From NCBI GenBank assembly GCA_964387685.1, contig CAYLXK010000024.1, forward strand, positions 15,442 to 79,441: DNA of 64,000 nucleotides. The letters are read 5' to 3'. The notes under the pieces were generated by a model. It saw only the letters and a list, made by a program, of their open reading frames with translations. It did no database searches and had not been told where the DNA came from. Below, one piece after another: positions 18,065 through 26,883 of the stretch (its first letter is position 1; the number at the start of each line of letters is the position of its first letter). The position numbers and the translations under genes were made by a program. This stretch comes from Bryobacter sp964387685 (GTDB taxonomy: Bacteria > Acidobacteriota > Terriglobia > Bryobacterales > Bryobacteraceae).

Positions 18065-21000
18065 ATGGCGTTTTCATTGACCGCTTGGGTTCCGCGGCTG
18101 GCTGTAGTTCCGCTCTTGTGCCACGCTGCCTTGGCGTCGATTTCTCCAGAAGCCGGCCAATACTCGATTCGCAACTACGCCCCGAAGGATTACGGCGCTT
18201 CGCCCCAGAATTGGGCGGTGGCCGAGGATTCCCGGGGCGTAATGTATTTTGGCAACACGGACGGCTTGCTGGAATTCGACGGTGTGCATTGGCGGCGGGT
18301 CGAATATCCCGGCAACGGCACCGTGCGTTCTTTGGCGGTGGGCCCGGATGGGGCGGTCTATGTCGGAGGCCAGAACGAAGCCGGTTATCTCAGCACCGGC
18401 GCATCGGGCCGGACGCGCTATGTCTCGTTGCTGGACCGGCTCGACCCCAAAGAACGCCGCTTCGGTGAGGTCTGGTCCATTGTTGCCACGCCGGACGGAA
18501 TTTACTTCAGCACCACAGAGCGCCTCATCCTCTGGAACCGCCAAGCGGGCGTGCGGACCTGGACCAGTGGAGGCCGCTTTCGGCGCGCCTTTTGGATCGA
18601 GGGCACTCTTTATGCGCAGGTGACCGGAAAGGGCCTGCTTCGTCTGGACCGCGAGACGCTGGTGCCGGCCGCCGGCGGCGAGAAGTTGGAAAAGGTAGAC
18701 GTGCGGGGTGTCTTTAACTCCTCGCGCGGACCGGTGCTGGCGACAGGAAAGGGATTCTTCTTAAAGACTGCCACTGGCTTTGAAGAGCTAAGTACGGAAG
18801 CAAGCCGCGCCGCGGGCGAGGCTTTACTCTATCGACTCGCGCAGCTTCCAAACAACGTGGTCGCCCTCGGGACCGCGCGCGCGGGTTTGATACTTGCCGA
18901 TAGCGAGGGGCGGGTCCTCCGTACTATACGCAAGGAATCGGGCCTGCCCAGCGACTATATCGCCGCGATCGCCGCAGACCGCCAGGGCGGAGTGTGGCTG
19001 GCCACCGGGAACGGGATTGCACGGTTTGTGCCTCGCTTCACCGAATACAGCGAAGCCAATGGACTACGCGGCTCGCTGTACACCTTGGGACGCTGGCGAG
19101 GAAGCCTCTATGCGGGAACAACGAGCGGCCTGTTTCGTTTGGACGGATCGGCACAAGGCGGCGTCTTCGTTCCAATGCCTGGGGTGATGGAAACGGTATG
19201 GGTAATGCTGTCGGGGCCCGACGGTTTATACATTGGGACCCAGCGGGGCCTCTATGTTTTGCGCGAGGATCGGCCGGAGTTGATTTGGCCGAGCGAAGTG
19301 GTCTACGACCTGGCGTTTCCGCGCGGTTCTAAGGACCGTCTACTCCTGGCCGGGCGCGGCGGCGCCACGATCTTGCGCCGGCAGGGAAGCAAATGGGAGA
19401 AGGCGGCCGAGATTCCCAGTAAGGGCGAAGAATACCGGACGATTGCCGAGGGCGAGGACGGCTCGCTTTGGGCGACCACGCGGACCGCGATTCTGCGCGC
19501 CGATGCCAATACGGACCGGCCCACGGTAAAAACGTACCGCGCGGCCGAAGGGGTGCCGACGGGCTGGACAAATCTGTTTCGCATTGGCGCCAGTTTGTAT
19601 TTCGCTACCGAAAATGGCCTGATCCGGCCCACTGGCGATGGCCAGCGATTTGCAGCGGACGAGCGTCTGGGCCGGCCATGGGCCGACGGCTCGCGGGGCA
19701 TTTTGTTGATGCGGCCGGATGCACGCGAAAACATCTGGATCAGCGGCCGGAACTATCATGGTGTCCTGACGAGACCGGCAAACAAGGAAGCCGAATGGCA
19801 GCCGATGCCGCTCGCGGGGGCGGGCCTAGATGAGCTGTGGGTGCTGCATGGAGACACGGACGGCGTGGTTTGGGCCAGTGGTTCCGAGGGGCGCCTGGTC
19901 CGCTACGACCCGGCCTTTGCAAGCCCTATCCGGGAACCTTTGCGGGTACTTTTAACGGGCCTGCTGGATGCGAGGACGCGGCAGAGCCTGGGCGCCGGCG
20001 CCGGCGAGGGCGAGGGCCGCGCGCCGCTGCGTCTACCCTACAGCCTGAACAGCTTGCGGGCCGAGTTTTCCGCGCCGTTTTATGACGTTCAAGGGCGTGT
20101 CGAGTATCAGGTCAGCACCCAGGACACGTTCAGCGATTCCGATCCCTGGTCCAACGAACCCTGGAAGGACTTGAGCAACCTGTGGGAAGGCCGTTACGAG
20201 CTCAAGGTCCGGGCTCGCAGCCCGTACGGCGACCGTAGCGAGGCGGCGACGTTGGCCTTCCGCATCGATCCCCCCTGGTACCGGGCCTGGTATGCGTATT
20301 TGCTCTATGGTTTGTCTGGTGGGACGCTGGTCTGGGCGATCATACGATGGCGCTTGAGCGCCCTCAAGGCGAGCAACCTGGAGCTTGAAAGATTGGTGGA
20401 TGAACGCACAGCGGAAATTCGCCGTCAGCGCGACCAGATTTTCGAACAAGAGCAAAAGACCGAGGCCTTGTTGCTGAACATTCTGCCCGCGACCGTGGCC
20501 GAAGAGTTGCGGGCCAATGGGTCGGTGGAGCCGATGTACTTTGACGACGTCACAGTTTGCTTCACGGACTTTGTAGGCTTCACGGTATCGAGCGAAAAAA
20601 TCGAGGCCGGAGCCCTCGTGGCGCGGCTGCATGAATACTTCACCGCCTTCGATCACATTGTGGCGCGCTATGGCTTGGAGAAGCTGAAGACGATCGGCGA
20701 CTCTTACATGTTTGTGGCGGGCCTGCCGGAGGCGGACTCAGAACACGCCAGCAAAGCGGTGTTGGCCGCGCTGGAGATTGTCGCCGCAGCCCAAGCCATT
20801 GGAGCCCGTCAAACCGGCTTGAGCTGGTCTTTGCGCGTGGGATTGCATTCCGGGCCCGTGGTGGCCGGCGTGGTGGGGCAAAAGAAGTTTGCCTTCGACG
20901 TTTGGGGAGATACGGTGAATCTGGCCTCGCGCATGGAATCCAGTGGATCGCCTAATCGAGTAAACCTCTCGCGGCAGACTTACGATTTAGTCCGGCACGC

Positions 21001-21124
21001 GGTGCGTTGCGAAGCGAGGGGACCGGTGCGCACCAAAGACGGGCGGGACTTAGAGATGTTTTTTGCCGTGGAGCCGTTGGCGGCGCCGGAGCAGGTCGAG
21101 AGCCGGAGCGCGACGAAAGCCTGA
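18065..21124 (+). CDS. Beta-propeller/Y_Y_Y sensor fused to class III adenylyl cyclase
   Basis: Transmembrane receptor cyclase of 1019 residues. After a signal sequence, residues about 30-620 form two-component-regulator-type propeller repeats (such as QNWAVAEDSRGVMYFGNTDG and IAAIAADRQGGVWLATGNG). A Y_Y_Y-like Ig domain ends near YELKVRARSPYGDRS. One membrane helix lies at about 740-760 and a short coiled coil leads to the cyclase (about 795-1000). Metal-binding Asp residues are in CFTDFVGFT and IGDSYMFVAG. Adenine-selecting Lys and Asp are in KLKTIGD and FDVWGDTVN, with transition-state Asn and Arg in NLASRMES. All residues for an active adenylyl cyclase are present. Usually this sensor is joined to a histidine kinase. 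GGGAAAGGG precedes the ATG. Confidence 0.9.
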   Translation: MAFSLTAWVPRLAVVPLLCHAALASISPEAGQYSIRNYAPKDYGASPQNWAVAEDSRGVMYFGNTDGLLEFDGVHWRRVEYPGNGTVRSLAVGPDGAVYVGGQNEAGYLSTGASGRTRYVSLLDRLDPKERRFGEVWSIVATPDGIYFSTTERLILWNRQAGVRTWTSGGRFRRAFWIEGTLYAQVTGKGLLRLDRETLVPAAGGEKLEKVDVRGVFNSSRGPVLATGKGFFLKTATGFEELSTEASRAAGEALLYRLAQLPNNVVALGTARAGLILADSEGRVLRTIRKESGLPSDYIAAIAADRQGGVWLATGNGIARFVPRFTEYSEANGLRGSLYTLGRWRGSLYAGTTSGLFRLDGSAQGGVFVPMPGVMETVWVMLSGPDGLYIGTQRGLYVLREDRPELIWPSEVVYDLAFPRGSKDRLLLAGRGGATILRRQGSKWEKAAEIPSKGEEYRTIAEGEDGSLWATTRTAILRADANTDRPTVKTYRAAEGVPTGWTNLFRIGASLYFATENGLIRPTGDGQRFAADERLGRPWADGSRGILLMRPDARENIWISGRNYHGVLTRPANKEAEWQPMPLAGAGLDELWVLHGDTDGVVWASGSEGRLVRYDPAFASPIREPLRVLLTGLLDARTRQSLGAGAGEGEGRAPLRLPYSLNSLRAEFSAPFYDVQGRVEYQVSTQDTFSDSDPWSNEPWKDLSNLWEGRYELKVRARSPYGDRSEAATLAFRIDPPWYRAWYAYLLYGLSGGTLVWAIIRWRLSALKASNLELERLVDERTAEIRRQRDQIFEQEQKTEALLLNILPATVAEELRANGSVEPMYFDDVTVCFTDFVGFTVSSEKIEAGALVARLHEYFTAFDHIVARYGLEKLKTIGDSYMFVAGLPEADSEHASKAVLAALEIVAAAQAIGARQTGLSWSLRVGLHSGPVVAGVVGQKKFAFDVWGDTVNLASRMESSGSPNRVNLSRQTYDLVRHAVRCEARGPVRTKDGRDLEMFFAVEPLAAPEQVESRSATKA

Positions 21125-21140
21125 GGGCGGCGGCACGGGC

Positions 21141-21186
21141 GCGCGGCGCGACTGCTGCGCGGCGCGACTGCTGCGCGGCGAGACTG
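21141..21186. repeat. Short tandem repeat (16-bp unit, nearly 3 copies)
   Basis: GCGCGGCGCGACTGCT occurs at 21141-21156 and 21157-21172, and a third, imperfect copy runs to 21186. It lies between two convergent genes and has no coding role. Confidence 0.8.
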
Positions 21187-21197
21187 GGGTCGTAGCC

Positions 21198-22037
21198 TTA
21201 AATCCGGTAGGCGCGGCCCTCGCGGGCGATTTCGACGGCCGGGAAATGCTCGCGCGCTTCGGCCAAGACGGCATCCATAAACTCGTCGGTGTGTGAGGGG
21301 TCGTGGTGGGACAAGATCAGAAGTTTGACCTGTGCGTCCTGGGCGACCTTGACGCCTTCGAGCCAAGTACTGTGGCCCCAGCCTTGCTTGGATGCATATT
21401 CGGCGGGAGTGAACTGGGAATCGTAGATGAGGATGTCGGCGCCTTCGGCATGCTCGCGGATGGAGCGGTCCAGCCGAGGGTCGCCGTGCTCGTGATCGCA
21501 GGCGTGGACGATGACGGCTCCGCCGGCTTCGAGGCGAAAGCCGGTTGCGCCCTGGGGATGATTTAACTCAAAAGGCACCACGTGCAAGGCGCCGCCGCGG
21601 AGGCTTTTGCCGCCTTGGTCGAACGAAGAGAAAGCCCGTTGCGCGCCAAGAAGTTCGAACTGCACTGGGAAATAGGGGTGAGTCATTTGGCCCTCCAGGA
21701 TATTGCGGACTTCTTCCGGAGGGCGGGAGGTGTGAAAGGTGATGCGGTTCTTGGGGCTATACAGAGGCGCAAAGAAGGGGATGCCCTGGATGTGATCCCA
21801 GTGAAAATGGGTCATCAAGATTTCGAGATCGATGCTCTGGCCGGCGGACGCTTCAACGAGATGCAGGCCGAGTTTGCGGGCCCCGGTGCCGCCGTCGATC
21901 ACCACGGATTCGCCCGTAGGGAGGCGCAATTCCAGACAGGTGGTATTGCCGCCGTAACCTAAGTTTTCCGGGGCTGGGGTGGGGATGGAGCCTCGAACGC
22001 CCCAAAATTTCAACTCCAAGCGAAAGTCTGTATTCAT
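21198..22037 (-). CDS. MBL-fold metallohydrolase
   Basis: Metallo-beta-lactamase-fold hydrolase of 279 residues. The start MNTDFRLELKFWGVRGSIPTP is characteristic of a large COG1235-like group. The metal motif is THFHWDHIQGIPFF (HxHxDH), followed by the His in FELNHPQGATG, the Asp in VHACDHEHGD and a late His in LILSHHDPSH. Relatives include RNase Z-like and cyclic-nucleotide phosphodiesterase-like proteins; the substrate is not defined. Because it sits beside an adenylyl cyclase, a role in cAMP turnover is a reasonable but untested guess. ATG 22037 is chosen because WGVRGSIPTP proteins start close to this motif. Confidence 0.87.
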   Translation of the reverse strand: MNTDFRLELKFWGVRGSIPTPAPENLGYGGNTTCLELRLPTGESVVIDGGTGARKLGLHLVEASAGQSIDLEILMTHFHWDHIQGIPFFAPLYSPKNRITFHTSRPPEEVRNILEGQMTHPYFPVQFELLGAQRAFSSFDQGGKSLRGGALHVVPFELNHPQGATGFRLEAGGAVIVHACDHEHGDPRLDRSIREHAEGADILIYDSQFTPAEYASKQGWGHSTWLEGVKVAQDAQVKLLILSHHDPSHTDEFMDAVLAEAREHFPAVEIAREGRAYRI

Positions 22038-22129
22038 GCCGGTGCTGGAGTCTCCATTGCGAATGAAAAACGGGCGATCAATCTTTCGATTGTAATGGAC
22101 AAATCGCGGCGCGTCCGTGGGGCAGTCGG

Positions 22130-22135
22130 TACAAT
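22130..22135 (+). promoter_or_regulatory. Possible -10 element of the GAF-PP2C gene
   Basis: TACAAT lies 10 bases before ATG 22146. If used, it would give a nearly leaderless transcript and would exclude the longer start at 22095. No clear -35 was seen. Confidence 0.35.
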
Positions 22136-22145
22136 ACAAAAACCG

Positions 22146-23375
22146 ATGCAAAGAGAGCATATCTCCCGGGTTATCTTCGAGTACGCCGGCAAGATCGGCG
22201 GGGCCCGCGAGACTGGGGCCACCCTACGCCTGAACGCCGACATGGCGCGCGATTTAGTGGGGGCGGACCGTTGCAGCATTTGGCTGGTGGATTCAAGAGC
22301 GGCCCAGTTATGGACCATGGTGGCGCACGGCGTATCGGAATTGCGCATTCCGCTGGGGCAGGGCATTGTGGGCGCGGCGGTGGAGGCCAACGAGACGATT
22401 CTGGTGAACGACGCTGCGGCGGACCCTCGTTTTTTACAGTCGGCGTCGAGCGGATACGAGACGAAGTCGTTGCTGGTGATTCCGCTGCATGCAAGCGACG
22501 GGGCCGTCATTGGGGCGCTGCAGGCTTTGAATAAGCCGGGCGGCTTCACGGAAGAAGACGTGAACCTGCTGGCGCTCGCGGCCACCTATTCAGCTTCGGC
22601 GATTGAAACGCAAAGACTGCGTATGGAAGCGGAAGCCGCGCGCCTGATGCTGCGCGAGATGGAAATCGCCCGCGATGTGCAGCAGCGGCTTTTCCCCGCT
22701 GAGCATCCCAAGCTGGCGGCTCTGGAAGCGACGGCCTACTGCCGGCCGGCGAAATCGGTGGGCGGCGACTACTACGATTTCGTCGCAATGTCGGACGGGG
22801 GATTGTTCTTCACCTTGGGCGACGTGGCGGGGAAGGGCATCGCGGCGGCGGTGCTGATGGCGAGCATTCAGGCGTCGATCCGTTCGCAGGTGATGAGTCC
22901 GCCGGAATCGTTGGCCCGGTTGGTGGGCACGTTCAACAAGGCGGTGGAATCCTTTTCGCGTTCGGAGCGCTACTCCACTTTATTCTGCGGTAAGTTTGAC
23001 GCGACGTTGCGTAAGTTGACCTATGTGAATGCCGGGCAAGTGGAGCCGATGTTACTGCGCGCGGCGACCGGAGAGGTGGAGCGTCTTTCGACGGGCGGCC
23101 CGCCGGTGGGCTTGCTGTCCTTCGCCACTTATGAGCAGGCGGAAGTGACGCTGGCTGAAGGGGATATCGTACTGGGTTACTCCGACGGCATCAGCGAAGC
23201 GACGAATGTGGCGGGCGAAATGTGGGACGACATCGAGGTACGGCGGATCCTGAAGGGCTCTGGACAACTGAGCGCGGCCGAGCTGCAGGCGCGCGTGATT
23301 GCGGCGGCGGACGCCTTTGCGGGCGAGGCCGAACAAGCCGACGACTTGACGGTGATGGTGCTGAAGGCGGTCTAG
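22146..23375 (+). CDS. GAF-domain PP2C-type (SpoIIE/RsbU-like) serine phosphatase
   Basis: Cytoplasmic signalling phosphatase of about 409 residues. The N-terminal GAF domain (about 5-160) includes LVGADRCSIWLVD, GVSELRIPLGQGIVG and SLLVIPLHASDGAVIGALQALN. A linker helix (MEIARDVQQRLFP) leads to the SpoIIE-type PP2C domain. Its metal and catalytic motifs are SVGGDYYDF, LGDVAGKGIAAAVLMA, GYSDGISEA and ADDLTVMVL. In other bacteria such proteins dephosphorylate an anti-sigma antagonist in a partner-switching module. No STAS or anti-sigma kinase gene is adjacent. The alternative start is ATG 22095. Confidence 0.9.
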   Translation: MQREHISRVIFEYAGKIGGARETGATLRLNADMARDLVGADRCSIWLVDSRAAQLWTMVAHGVSELRIPLGQGIVGAAVEANETILVNDAAADPRFLQSASSGYETKSLLVIPLHASDGAVIGALQALNKPGGFTEEDVNLLALAATYSASAIETQRLRMEAEAARLMLREMEIARDVQQRLFPAEHPKLAALEATAYCRPAKSVGGDYYDFVAMSDGGLFFTLGDVAGKGIAAAVLMASIQASIRSQVMSPPESLARLVGTFNKAVESFSRSERYSTLFCGKFDATLRKLTYVNAGQVEPMLLRAATGEVERLSTGGPPVGLLSFATYEQAEVTLAEGDIVLGYSDGISEATNVAGEMWDDIEVRRILKGSGQLSAAELQARVIAAADAFAGEAEQADDLTVMVLKAV

Positions 23376-23382
23376 CCTCGCG

Positions 23383-24249
23383 TTAGGGTTTGTGTTCGGC
23401 GCCTTCGGTGGGAGCGACGCCTTTTTTGGCTTCACTGCCCGCGCCCATGCCCAACTCAATGCGGACTCCGGTACGGATCAGAGAGGCTTCGCTCGGTCCC
23501 TGGAAGAAAGAATAACCGGTGCGCGTGGCTTTCCATGCGAGCGGTCCCGCGACTTTCTTGCCGGCTTTGGTGACGGCATCTAAGACCTTAGTGACCATAG
23601 CTTCATATTTGGGGTCGCCTTGCTTCAGGCCGGTGAAGCTGCTTAAGTCCGTGCTGGCGATAAAGACGACATCCACGCCGGGAACGGCGGCGAGTTCCGC
23701 GGCAATGTTGACGCCAAGCTGGGATTCGACCATGGCCACGATCATGATGTTGTCGTTGGCGATCTGGCGATAGTCCGGCCCCCAAAGCGCCCCGTACTGG
23801 CCGCCGCCCTGGCTGCGCTTGCCGCGGGGTGGGTACATGGCGAACTTGATGGCGTTCTTGATTTTTTCCACGTCGTCCACCATCGGGACGATGATGCCGG
23901 CGGCGCCCATATCGACGGCCTTTTGGATGTCGCCTTCGGTGGCATCGGGAACACGGATGAAGGGCATGGCGGGAGCGCCCTTGCAGGCCATGATCATATG
24001 CGCGACGTCCTGGTAGCTCATGGGGCTATGCTGCATTTCGATCCAGAGGAAGTCGAAGCCGGAGTTGGCCATGGCGCAATAGGTATCGGGGTCGGCCACC
24101 TGGACGGTGCCGCCGACGACCTGTTTGCCGGCGGCCAGCTTTTGCTTGACGGTGTTAAAGATGCGTGGGCCCGGTTGCTGCGCAAGCAGGCCAGAGGCGG
24201 GGAAGGAGAGCAGCGCCAGGGCGGCGGCGGATAGGAAGCGCTTCGTCAT
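23383..24249 (-). CDS. HpcH/HpaI-type class II aldolase with signal peptide
   Basis: TIM-barrel aldolase/citrate-lyase-like protein of 288 residues. The family motifs are GFDFLWIEMQHSPMSYQDV, RVPDATEGDIQKAVDMGAAG, VPMVDDVEKI, MVESQLGVNIAAELAAVPG and IASTDLSSFTG. Metal ligands would be the Glu in VES and the Asp in the following strand. The first about 23 residues (RFLSAAALALLSFPASGLLA) form a clear signal peptide. HpcH/HpaI aldolases are normally cytosolic, acting on 2-keto-3-deoxy acids or hydroxy acids, so export is odd. It is convergent with the phosphatase gene. Confidence 0.87.
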   Translation of the reverse strand: MTKRFLSAAALALLSFPASGLLAQQPGPRIFNTVKQKLAAGKQVVGGTVQVADPDTYCAMANSGFDFLWIEMQHSPMSYQDVAHMIMACKGAPAMPFIRVPDATEGDIQKAVDMGAAGIIVPMVDDVEKIKNAIKFAMYPPRGKRSQGGGQYGALWGPDYRQIANDNIMIVAMVESQLGVNIAAELAAVPGVDVVFIASTDLSSFTGLKQGDPKYEAMVTKVLDAVTKAGKKVAGPLAWKATRTGYSFFQGPSEASLIRTGVRIELGMGAGSEAKKGVAPTEGAEHKP

Positions 24250-24273
24250 ACCCGCCGATCATATACCTCTTGG

Positions 24274-26796
24274 CTAGAACGCGGTGCAACTGAGAGTGCC
24301 GCGGCGCAAGGAGCGGCCGTCGGTTTCGCTGTCGTCGGCCCAGAAGACGGGTTTGCGGTTATTGGAGCAAAGTGCGGCGGGGGCGATGGCAAAGCCTTCG
24401 TTGTTGAGATCGGGCAGGCCCGACGGGCGTTCAAAGCGGCGAGCCACGGTGAACTTGGCCGTCGCATCGATGCGCAGGACGACCGAGCGGCCTTGGCAGG
24501 TGTTGTCGCAGACGGCCCAGAGGTCGTTGAGGTCGCGGTCGAATTGGAGGTCCATGACGCCGGCGAGGCCTGTGGTGATGGTGGCCACGCGCGTGAAGCC
24601 ATTGCTGGTGTGATCGAGCGCGTACGCGTAAACGATGCCATTGGCTTCGACGCCCACAAAGAAAAGGCCCGTGCCGTGATTGGCATAGTCGGCCGGGTTG
24701 TAGGCGCGGTTCTTGCTTTCGTCGAAGAAATTGCGGGCCGTGAGATAGGAGTCGGGGATCCAGGTAATAGCTTCGAGACCCAAATTGGGGCCGACCGCCG
24801 GAAGATCGGCCGTGAGGTTCCATTCATTGGTGGCGGTCAGGACGGCGCCGGTGGCCGAGGGATCGAAACGCAGGATGCTGTTGCGGCTGACGCCGTTGTT
24901 TGCGTTATCGCGCTCGGAGGCGATGTAGATGCCGGCGCTAGACGCGGCGCCGGCGAAGGTTACGCCTTCGGCATCGACGTCGCCCATACCGTTGGGATAG
25001 CGCAGAGCCTTGCCGGTGCTCCAGTTGTTGGCGGGGTCGGGAGTCCAGATGCTGCCGTCGAAGATCAGGCGGAAGAGAGTTCCCGGGCCGTTGCGGGCAG
25101 CCCAGAGTACGCCGGGGGTGGCGGAGCCCGAGCCTTCATAGACCAAGCCGCTCATGTTGCCGTTGAAGACGCGAAGGCCATCGACGGCGCTAACGGCGCT
25201 GTCGCCGGGCCAGGTGTCGAAGGTGACGTCGCCCGCGCAGGCATTTACCACGCCCTTTGTAGAAGAGACGGTGGTGGCGAAGGCACCGCTGCCATTGGGG
25301 CAGCGGCCATAGGTGGTGGTGGCGTGGGCGGTCCAGGAGTAGGAATCGACAACGGCACCACGGGGATCAAAGAGGCGCACGCTGTCTTCGCCGCCCAGGC
25401 CATAACCGAGCGACGATTCCTCAACGACTAGATAAGCACCGGCAGCGACCGTGGAGCCCGCCGGGAGAACGTAGGTATTGGCGTCATTGTTGTCGCGGAG
25501 AAGGAAGCCGGAGAGATCAAGCGGGCTGGCGCCTGTGTTCAATAGCTCCACCCAATCTCCGGGCGTGCCCCCATTGGATTCGATTTCGTTGATGCGGATG
25601 GGCGGTGTGCAATCGTTAGCGGCACCCTTAGTGGAGGAGGTGGTGGTGGTGAGGGCGCCGCTGGCATTCGGGCAGCGGCCATAGGTGGTGGCGGCATGGG
25701 GAGTCCAGTTGTACGAATCGGCGAGCGTGCCGTCCGGGCGAAAAAGGCGCGCCGCGTCCGGCGTGCCGAGGCCGAAGTTGAAGGCCGCTTCTTCGAGAAG
25801 ATAGTAGCCGCCGGCCGGGACGGAAACGCCCGCAGCCACGCGGAAGGTGCGGGAGTCGTCGTTATCTTTGAAGCCGTAGCCGGATAGGTCGACCGAGCCG
25901 GGGCCGGGGTTGTAGAGTTCGACCCAATCGCCGGGCGTGCCGCCGTTAGACTCTACTTCGTTGATGCGGATGTTGGCGGGAAGGCAGGCATCGGTGCTGG
26001 ACGTCGCGATGGTGACGTTGTTGCTGAGGACGCCGCCAGAGCGGACTTGGATATCGACCAGGCAACTGAGCGCGGTCGAGGCGGGAAGGTTGAAGACGAT
26101 TTGGTCAAGGCCGGGGTAGCCCTGGGAACGGCCCGCATAGAGGGGCGTGACTTCGAGGCCGTTGACGAGGACGCGGATCTGCGCGGCGTTAGTTTGATCG
26201 CCGGAAGTGCCGCCCGTGTCGGAGGCGAGGTCCGCACCGAGACCCGTGCCCCAAAGATCGACACGTTCGCCTGGCCGGGCGGGACGGGTTTCAAAGTCTC
26301 CCAGGCGGCCGAGGTTCGAATTGCGCTGCAGAATGAGTTTGGCGTCGAGCGTGGCTTGGGCGATACCGTTGCCATCGCTGCTGGCGGTGACGATGCCGGG
26401 CTTGCGTGCGACTACGGACGTGCGAAAGGGCGCCGAGACGGCGCTGCCGTTTTCGACGCGCAGATCGTAGGCGCCCAAAGCGGCGTTAGAGGGAAGTATG
26501 GCCGCGAGTTGGTTTACGCCGCCTGCGTTGAATGTGTAAACCATGAGCGGAGAGACGACCGTGCCCCCCGTGACCGCGGTGAGGGAGAGCTTCACGTTGT
26601 TCAGCGTGGTGGGATAGAGCGGAGCGGGCGCGGTGACCGTGCCGGCCGCGCTGAGCCCGGTGCCTTTGACTACGAAAACGGAGCCTTGGGCGAGGTTATT
26701 CGTATAGGCGGCGCCGTCGAGTACGGCGCTTACTACGGGCTGGGCCAGAGCCGTTAGGGTGCTGCAGGCCAGGATCGCGAGAAGTCGTTTCATCAT
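24274..26796 (-). CDS. Secreted protein with TIGR03437-type domain, two lamin-tail domains and esterase-like propeller
   Basis: Secreted protein of 840 residues. After a signal peptide comes an acidobacterial beta domain (about 25-260; AVLDGAAYTNNLAQGSVFVV and the like). Two tandem lamin-tail domains follow (about 275-525). Each starts RINE(V/I)ESNGGTPGDWVEL, has LSGYGFKDNDD or LSGFLLRDNND, and ends DSY(N/S)WT.HA.TTYGRCPN. The last 300 residues look like a phytase/esterase-like propeller (VYEGSGSATPGVLWAARNG, DLQFDRDLNDLWAVCDN). Lamin-tail domains occur in secreted nucleases and surface proteins, where they help adhesion; no nuclease domain is seen. A surface or extracellular role is likely, an enzymatic one uncertain. 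Confidence 0.83.
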   Translation of the reverse strand: MMKRLLAILACSTLTALAQPVVSAVLDGAAYTNNLAQGSVFVVKGTGLSAAGTVTAPAPLYPTTLNNVKLSLTAVTGGTVVSPLMVYTFNAGGVNQLAAILPSNAALGAYDLRVENGSAVSAPFRTSVVARKPGIVTASSDGNGIAQATLDAKLILQRNSNLGRLGDFETRPARPGERVDLWGTGLGADLASDTGGTSGDQTNAAQIRVLVNGLEVTPLYAGRSQGYPGLDQIVFNLPASTALSCLVDIQVRSGGVLSNNVTIATSSTDACLPANIRINEVESNGGTPGDWVELYNPGPGSVDLSGYGFKDNDDSRTFRVAAGVSVPAGGYYLLEEAAFNFGLGTPDAARLFRPDGTLADSYNWTPHAATTYGRCPNASGALTTTTSSTKGAANDCTPPIRINEIESNGGTPGDWVELLNTGASPLDLSGFLLRDNNDANTYVLPAGSTVAAGAYLVVEESSLGYGLGGEDSVRLFDPRGAVVDSYSWTAHATTTYGRCPNGSGAFATTVSSTKGVVNACAGDVTFDTWPGDSAVSAVDGLRVFNGNMSGLVYEGSGSATPGVLWAARNGPGTLFRLIFDGSIWTPDPANNWSTGKALRYPNGMGDVDAEGVTFAGAASSAGIYIASERDNANNGVSRNSILRFDPSATGAVLTATNEWNLTADLPAVGPNLGLEAITWIPDSYLTARNFFDESKNRAYNPADYANHGTGLFFVGVEANGIVYAYALDHTSNGFTRVATITTGLAGVMDLQFDRDLNDLWAVCDNTCQGRSVVLRIDATAKFTVARRFERPSGLPDLNNEGFAIAPAALCSNNRKPVFWADDSETDGRSLRRGTLSCTAF

Positions 26797-26883
26797 TCTG
26801 TGGTTGCCAAATCGTGCCCTTTACGTTCTCGTGTTTTCATTAACGGACGATGACGGTTGGATGAAATTGCGGAGCGGCGGGCT

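Noticed and set aside
24493..25431. A 312-codon plus-strand frame opposite the lamin-tail protein
   Set aside because: Low-complexity Val/Gly/Ala frame without motifs; the minus strand carries recognisable repeats and a signal peptide.
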